Below, in pieces: positions 60,871 to 64,000 of a DNA stretch of 64,000 nucleotides. A program made the translations under genes and the position numbers. Within the stretch, counting starts at the first letter, position 1, and each line of letters opens with the position of its first letter. The DNA comes from Kitasatospora acidiphila (GTDB lineage Bacteria; Actinomycetota; Actinomycetes; Streptomycetales; Streptomycetaceae): assembly GCF_006636205.1 (NCBI RefSeq), contig NZ_VIGB01000003.1, forward strand, positions 2,852,001-2,916,000, given 5' to 3'. A model generated the notes under the pieces. That model was not told where the DNA came from, did no database searches, and saw only the letters and a list, made by a program, of their open reading frames with translations.

Positions 60871-61619
60871 TGCTGCGCCATGCCAAGGAGGTGATGGGTA
60901 CGGTCGTCTCGTTCGCGGTCGCGAACGCCGACGACCTCGCGCTGCTGGCCGCGCCGATCGCCGAACTGCACCGGCTGGACCGGCTGTTCTCCACCTACCG
61001 CCCGGACAGCGACATCAGCCGGCTGGACCGCGGCGAGCTGACGGTGGACCAGTGCGACCCGCTGGTGGCCGAGGTGCTGGCGCACTGCCGGGAGGTCGCC
61101 GCAGAGAGCAACGGCTGGTTCACCTACCGACCGGGCGGGAGGCTGGACCCGTCCGGCTGGGTCAAGGGCTGGGCCGTGGAACGCGCTTCAACCCTCCTCA
61201 CCTCGGCCGGCTTCCCCGACCACACGGTGACCGGCGGCGGCGACGTCCAAGCCCGTGGCCACTCAACCCCCGGCCGACCCTGGCGAGTCGGCGTCGCCGA
61301 CCCCCAACACTCCGACCAGCTGGTCGCGATACTCAGCGCCGACCACGACTTCGCCGTCGCCACCTCCGGCACCACCGAACGCGGGGCCCACATCCTCGAC
61401 CCCCACACCGGCCGCCCCGCCTCGGGCCTGCTCTCCCTCACCGTGATCGGCCCCACTCTGGCCCGCACCGACGCCTACGCCACCGCCGGCTTCGCCATGG
61501 GCCCGCGCCGCGCCCTCCCCTGGCTCACCTCGCTGCCGGGCTACGAGGCCCTCGCCGTCCTCCCCAACGGCACCCGCCTCGGCACCCCGGGCCTGGCCCG
61601 CTACCTCGCCCCGGCGTAG
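60870..61619 (+). CDS. apbE: FAD:protein FMN transferase (ApbE family)
   Basis: 249 residues from ATG 60870 (MLRHAKEVMGTVVSFAVANA). It transfers FMN from FAD to Thr/Ser of FMN-binding domains. Motifs: RLDRLFSTYRPDSDISRLDR, DPSGWVKGWAVERASTLL, TGGGDVQARG and the C-terminal VATSGTTERGAHILDPHTGR with ARTDAYATAGFAMG. It lacks a signal peptide and is shorter than proteobacterial ApbE, as is common in actinobacteria. The substrate is presumably the FMN-binding protein at 60311-60790. Confidence 0.93.
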   Translation: MLRHAKEVMGTVVSFAVANADDLALLAAPIAELHRLDRLFSTYRPDSDISRLDRGELTVDQCDPLVAEVLAHCREVAAESNGWFTYRPGGRLDPSGWVKGWAVERASTLLTSAGFPDHTVTGGGDVQARGHSTPGRPWRVGVADPQHSDQLVAILSADHDFAVATSGTTERGAHILDPHTGRPASGLLSLTVIGPTLARTDAYATAGFAMGPRRALPWLTSLPGYEALAVLPNGTRLGTPGLARYLAPA

Positions 61620-61651
61620 CCCGACACGTCGCCGCGCCGGTGCGAGAAGCC

Positions 61652-62062
61652 CTAGTTGGTGGTGATCCAGGTGCCCTGGGTGGGGTTCCAGTGGATGGTG
61701 GCGTTCTGGAAGTGCTGGGCCTTGCCGCCGTTCTCGTCGACTTCGTCGGTGGTGGGGTAGCCGAGGGCGGCTTCGCGTCCGTTGGCGGCGAAGGCGTCAT
61801 AGATGGCGTCATGGACTTCGTGGGTGCCGGTGGCCGCCGACCAGAGGAACAGCCCGTGTTCGAAGAACTGGTACCGCCCGCGTGTCCCGTTGGGTGCCTG
61901 GGCGGCGTCAGCCTCGTCCGTGGTGGGGAAGCCCCAGTGGCGTTCGGCGTCGGTCGCCCAGAAGGTCCTGAGGATGTCGCCGTAGACCGGGTGGGCCTCG
62001 TCGGGATGCCACAGGATGATCCCGTTCTGGAACTGCTGGAACCGCCCACCCAACGAGGAGTC
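61652..62062 (-). repeat. LGFP-module duplication, copy A
   Basis: About 411 bp with only a handful of differences from 62675-63085. At the protein level the shared part differs by a single E/D change near the end (DEVDENGG versus DEVDDNGG). It points to recent duplication or gene conversion. Confidence 0.9.
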
Positions 62063-62659
62063 GCGTTCCCCGGTGATCGGTGACCCGAGCACGCTGCCGG
62101 CCCCGCCCATCGCCGCGTACTTCGCGCCGATCGTCCCGTACGGGATCAGGTCGTCGAGCTGGTTGTACCGGCGGGGCGAGAAACCGCGCAGTCCGTTGGT
62201 CCAGGTGTCCTCCTCGGCCACGTAGCCGTAGTCGATCTCCTCGCGGACCACCGGCTCGGTGTGTGCGCCGTCCGCCCAGCGGACGAACAGCGCCACGTGG
62301 TCGGTGCCGCCGGAGTCGCGCAGCAGGGCGTCGCCGGGCTGCAGGTCGCCGGCGGCGATGTCGGTGGTGACGTTCCACAGGTCCCAAGTGGTCAGCCCGG
62401 AGCTGAGGTTCCAGGCCATCGAGACGAAACCCGAGCAGTCCGGGCGGTAGCAGCCGTACTGGTTCGAGTAGCAGCCGGTGTTGCTGTACGGCACCTGGGA
62501 GTCGATCCAGGACTGCGAGCGGTCCAGCACCTCGCCCCGGCCGATCGAGCCGTCGGGGGTGGAGGCACTGGCGGGCCCGGCCAGGCCGAGGCCGGCCGCG
62601 ACGGCGGCCATCAGCAGTGCCGCCACGCGCCGAGCCGGGCGGCTGATGAGCGGTGACAT
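61652..62659 (-). CDS. Secreted NlpC/P60-like protein with LGFP repeats
   Basis: 335 residues from ATG 62659, with GGAGAAAG upstream. Signal peptide (RRVAALLMAAVAAGLGLAGP to ASAS). The catalytic domain has Cys in CYRPDCSGFVSMAW (about residue 75) and His in GGTDHVALFVRW (about 121), the NlpC/P60 arrangement. From about residue 175 to the end come LGFP-type repeats (YAAMGGAGSVLGSPITGE, HWGFPTTDEADAA, AALGYPTTDEVDENGG). These attach proteins to the mycolic or actinobacterial cell surface. The last 137 residues are nearly identical to those of the next gene. Confidence 0.87.
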   Translation of the reverse strand: MSPLISRPARRVAALLMAAVAAGLGLAGPASASTPDGSIGRGEVLDRSQSWIDSQVPYSNTGCYSNQYGCYRPDCSGFVSMAWNLSSGLTTWDLWNVTTDIAAGDLQPGDALLRDSGGTDHVALFVRWADGAHTEPVVREEIDYGYVAEEDTWTNGLRGFSPRRYNQLDDLIPYGTIGAKYAAMGGAGSVLGSPITGERDSSLGGRFQQFQNGIILWHPDEAHPVYGDILRTFWATDAERHWGFPTTDEADAAQAPNGTRGRYQFFEHGLFLWSAATGTHEVHDAIYDAFAANGREAALGYPTTDEVDENGGKAQHFQNATIHWNPTQGTWITTN

Positions 62660-62674
62660 CGTTCTTTCTCCCCG

Positions 62675-63085
62675 TCAGTTGGTGGTGATCCAGGTGCCCT
62701 GGGTGGGGTTCCAGTGGATGGTGGCGTTCTGGAAGTGCTGGGCCTTGCCGCCGTTGTCGTCGACTTCGTCGGTGGTGGGGTAGCCGAGGGCGGCTTCGCG
62801 TCCGTTGGCGGCGAAGGCGTCATAGATGGCGTCATGGACCTCGTGGGTACCGGTGGCCGCCGACCAGAGGAACAGCCCGTGTTCGAAGAACTGGTACCGC
62901 CCGCGCGTCCCGTTGGGTGCCTGGGCAGCGTCAGCCTCGTCCGTGGTGGGGAAGCCCCAGTGGCGTTCGGCGTCGGTCGCCCAGAAGGTCCTGAGGATGT
63001 CGCCGTAGACCGGGTGGGCCTCGTCGGGATGCCACAGGATGATCCCGTTCTGGAACTGCTGGAACCGCCCGCCCAACGAGGAGTC
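62675..63085 (-). repeat. LGFP-module duplication, copy B
   Basis: Matches 61652-62062 at a constant offset of 1023 bases. Similarity stops sharply after GACTCCTCG / GACTCC at the 5' edge of the module, where the two N-terminal enzymes diverge. Confidence 0.9.
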
Positions 63086-63688
63086 CTCCTCGGCGCGCAC
63101 CGGCGGGCCGAGCACGCTGTTCGCGCCGCCCATCGCCGCGTACTTGTCGCCGATCGTCCCGTACGGCTGGAACGCCTCGTCGCGCTGGGCCCGGGCTATG
63201 GACTCCGCCTGGTCGTAGCAGTCGGGGCAGGCCGAACGCTGGACGGCCTGGGCGAGTTGGCCGGCCGTGCTGTCCGGGATGGTCGGCTCCATCTGCAGCG
63301 CGACCTGGAAGAACTTGCTCGCGGCGTAGTCCACGTCGAGCAGTTGGTCGGGCGTGCCCCAGCCCTGGGAGGGGCGCTGTTGGAACACTCCGAGCGAGTC
63401 CCGGTCGCCGCAGGCCAGGTCGTTCATGTGGGACTCGACCCAGCCGGTCTCGAAGCCGGCCAGCATCACCTTGTCGTCCGCGTTCATCCGCTGGCCGACC
63501 TCGTAGACCTTGCGGGTCACGGCGATGTCGCGGTCCGGCGGGATGTAGCAGCCCGCGTCGGCCGCGGAGCGCAGGTTCAGCGGGCCCGGGATGGGCGGCT
63601 GCGCGGTCTGCGCGTGGGCCGGGGCGGCCAGGGTGGCCAGCACGGCGGCGGACAGCAGGGTGGCGAGCCGTGCGGTGGTGCGGCGCAT
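62675..63688 (-). CDS. Secreted lytic-transglycosylase-like protein with LGFP repeats
   Basis: 337 residues from ATG 63688, with AAGGAGA six bases upstream. Signal peptide RRTTARLATLLSAAVLATLA ends near AHAQTA. The N-terminal domain has LAGFETGWVESHMNDLACGD and SLGVFQQRPSQGWGTPDQLL (about residues 70-110), the pattern of streptomycete lysozyme/transglycosylase-like proteins with a candidate Glu in FETGW. After a CPDCYDQAESIARAQ segment come the same LGFP repeats as in the downstream gene, 15 bases away. The two genes form an operon. Confidence 0.85.
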   Translation of the reverse strand: MRRTTARLATLLSAAVLATLAAPAHAQTAQPPIPGPLNLRSAADAGCYIPPDRDIAVTRKVYEVGQRMNADDKVMLAGFETGWVESHMNDLACGDRDSLGVFQQRPSQGWGTPDQLLDVDYAASKFFQVALQMEPTIPDSTAGQLAQAVQRSACPDCYDQAESIARAQRDEAFQPYGTIGDKYAAMGGANSVLGPPVRAEEDSSLGGRFQQFQNGIILWHPDEAHPVYGDILRTFWATDAERHWGFPTTDEADAAQAPNGTRGRYQFFEHGLFLWSAATGTHEVHDAIYDAFAANGREAALGYPTTDEVDDNGGKAQHFQNATIHWNPTQGTWITTN

Positions 63689-63732
63689 GCGCCGTCTCCT
63701 TCGGGAAGATGCGGAGGGCAACTGGCGAACCG

Positions 63733-64000
63733 TCACGGGTTGATGCCGTCGTACTGGAGCACCCGGTACGGCGACTGGCCCTGCGTCCCGTTCCACTGCG
63801 AGACGACCAGCGTCAGCGAGTTGGCGCCCGCGCTGCCCGGGTGGATGTAGCCGCCGTAGAGGTAGGGGAGCTGCGGCTTGCCCCAGTGGCTCGGCGGGAA
63901 GGAGCTGTTGCCCGCGATCTGCACCTTGGGCGCGGTCCAGACGGCGTCCGGGCGGGGTGCGGTCCGGGTGCAGATCGAGTAGTCGGCCACGTCGAAGTAG
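63733..64000 (-). CDS. C-terminal part of a secreted-type protein, possibly DUF4185 (runs off the window)
   Basis: Only the last ~89 residues are present; the frame is open to the window edge (YFDVADYSICTRTAPRPDAV). The end GGYIHPGSAGANSLTLVVSQ followed by WNGTQGQSPYRVLQYDGINP resembles the C-terminal blade of DUF4185 glycan-binding or hydrolase-like proteins. This is a tentative match. It lies 44 bases upstream of the lytic-type LGFP gene on the same strand, so it may belong to the same cell-wall operon. Confidence 0.55.
   Translation of the reverse strand, partial: YFDVADYSICTRTAPRPDAVWTAPKVQIAGNSSFPPSHWGKPQLPYLYGGYIHPGSAGANSLTLVVSQWNGTQGQSPYRVLQYDGINP

Overview
The window is very GC-rich and tightly packed, with many GTG starts, few spacers and long GC hairpin terminators. 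It carries whiA, rbpA, opcA, a mycothiol-enzyme relative, the coproporphyrin-type haem genes hemE/hemG/hemQ and a Rok7B7-like regulator beside xylFGH. This points to a chromosomal core region of a streptomycete (Streptomyces, Kitasatospora or Streptacidiphilus). I see no phage, plasmid, transposase, rRNA, tRNA or CRISPR.

Layout. 1-8.9 kb: a DUF2461 gene broken by a short palindromic repeat, ctaB, then a divergent pentose-phosphate run tkt-tal-zwf-opcA-pgl. 8.9-18.2 kb, minus strand: uvrC-rapZ-yvcK-whiA, gap, pgk-tpiA, secG, rbpA (lower glycolysis, a sporulation regulator module, export and transcription). 18.2-28.3 kb: a Rieske lipoprotein, uvrA, a mycothiol-dependent-enzyme relative, an MBL hydrolase, terC behind a probable Mn2+ (yybP-ykoY) riboswitch, terD, uvrB and zapE. 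28.4-34.1 kb: a RibD_C reductase, an unrecognised conserved gene, murC-msrB, a membrane protein plus ECF sigma factor pair and a TIGR04222 membrane protein. 34.1-38.2 kb: the haem genes hemE-hemG-hemQ and DUF3000. 38.5-46.7 kb: an atypical LuxR-type regulator, rnd, fadA-fadB, an SPW protein and dxs. 46.9-51.7 kb: xylF-xylG-xylH with a divergent-promoter ROK repressor. 51.9-64 kb: a PQQ-propeller membrane protein, pepN, a two-component system, a flavin electron-transfer cluster (ferric-reductase-like protein, FMN-binding protein, ApbE) and two secreted cell-wall proteins sharing an almost identical LGFP-repeat tail.

Two points matter for using this annotation. First, at least eight single-base losses in G or C runs break otherwise conserved genes (zwf, uvrB, zapE, rnd, xylH, the histidine kinase twice, the ferric reductase). 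The pattern looks like homopolymer collapse in the assembly rather than gene decay. Second, a 32-37 bp palindromic repeat occurs three times: it interrupts the DUF2461 gene, lies inside hemG, and sits between the TIGR04222 gene and hemQ. Coordinates for frameshifted genes span both frames.

The best candidates for new biology are the terC leader with its mutually exclusive ribosome-site hairpin, the flavin cluster with a 26-codon ORF coupled to both neighbours, the four-cysteine membrane partner of the ECF factor, the collagen-like linker in the orphan regulator, and the dispersed palindromic repeat.
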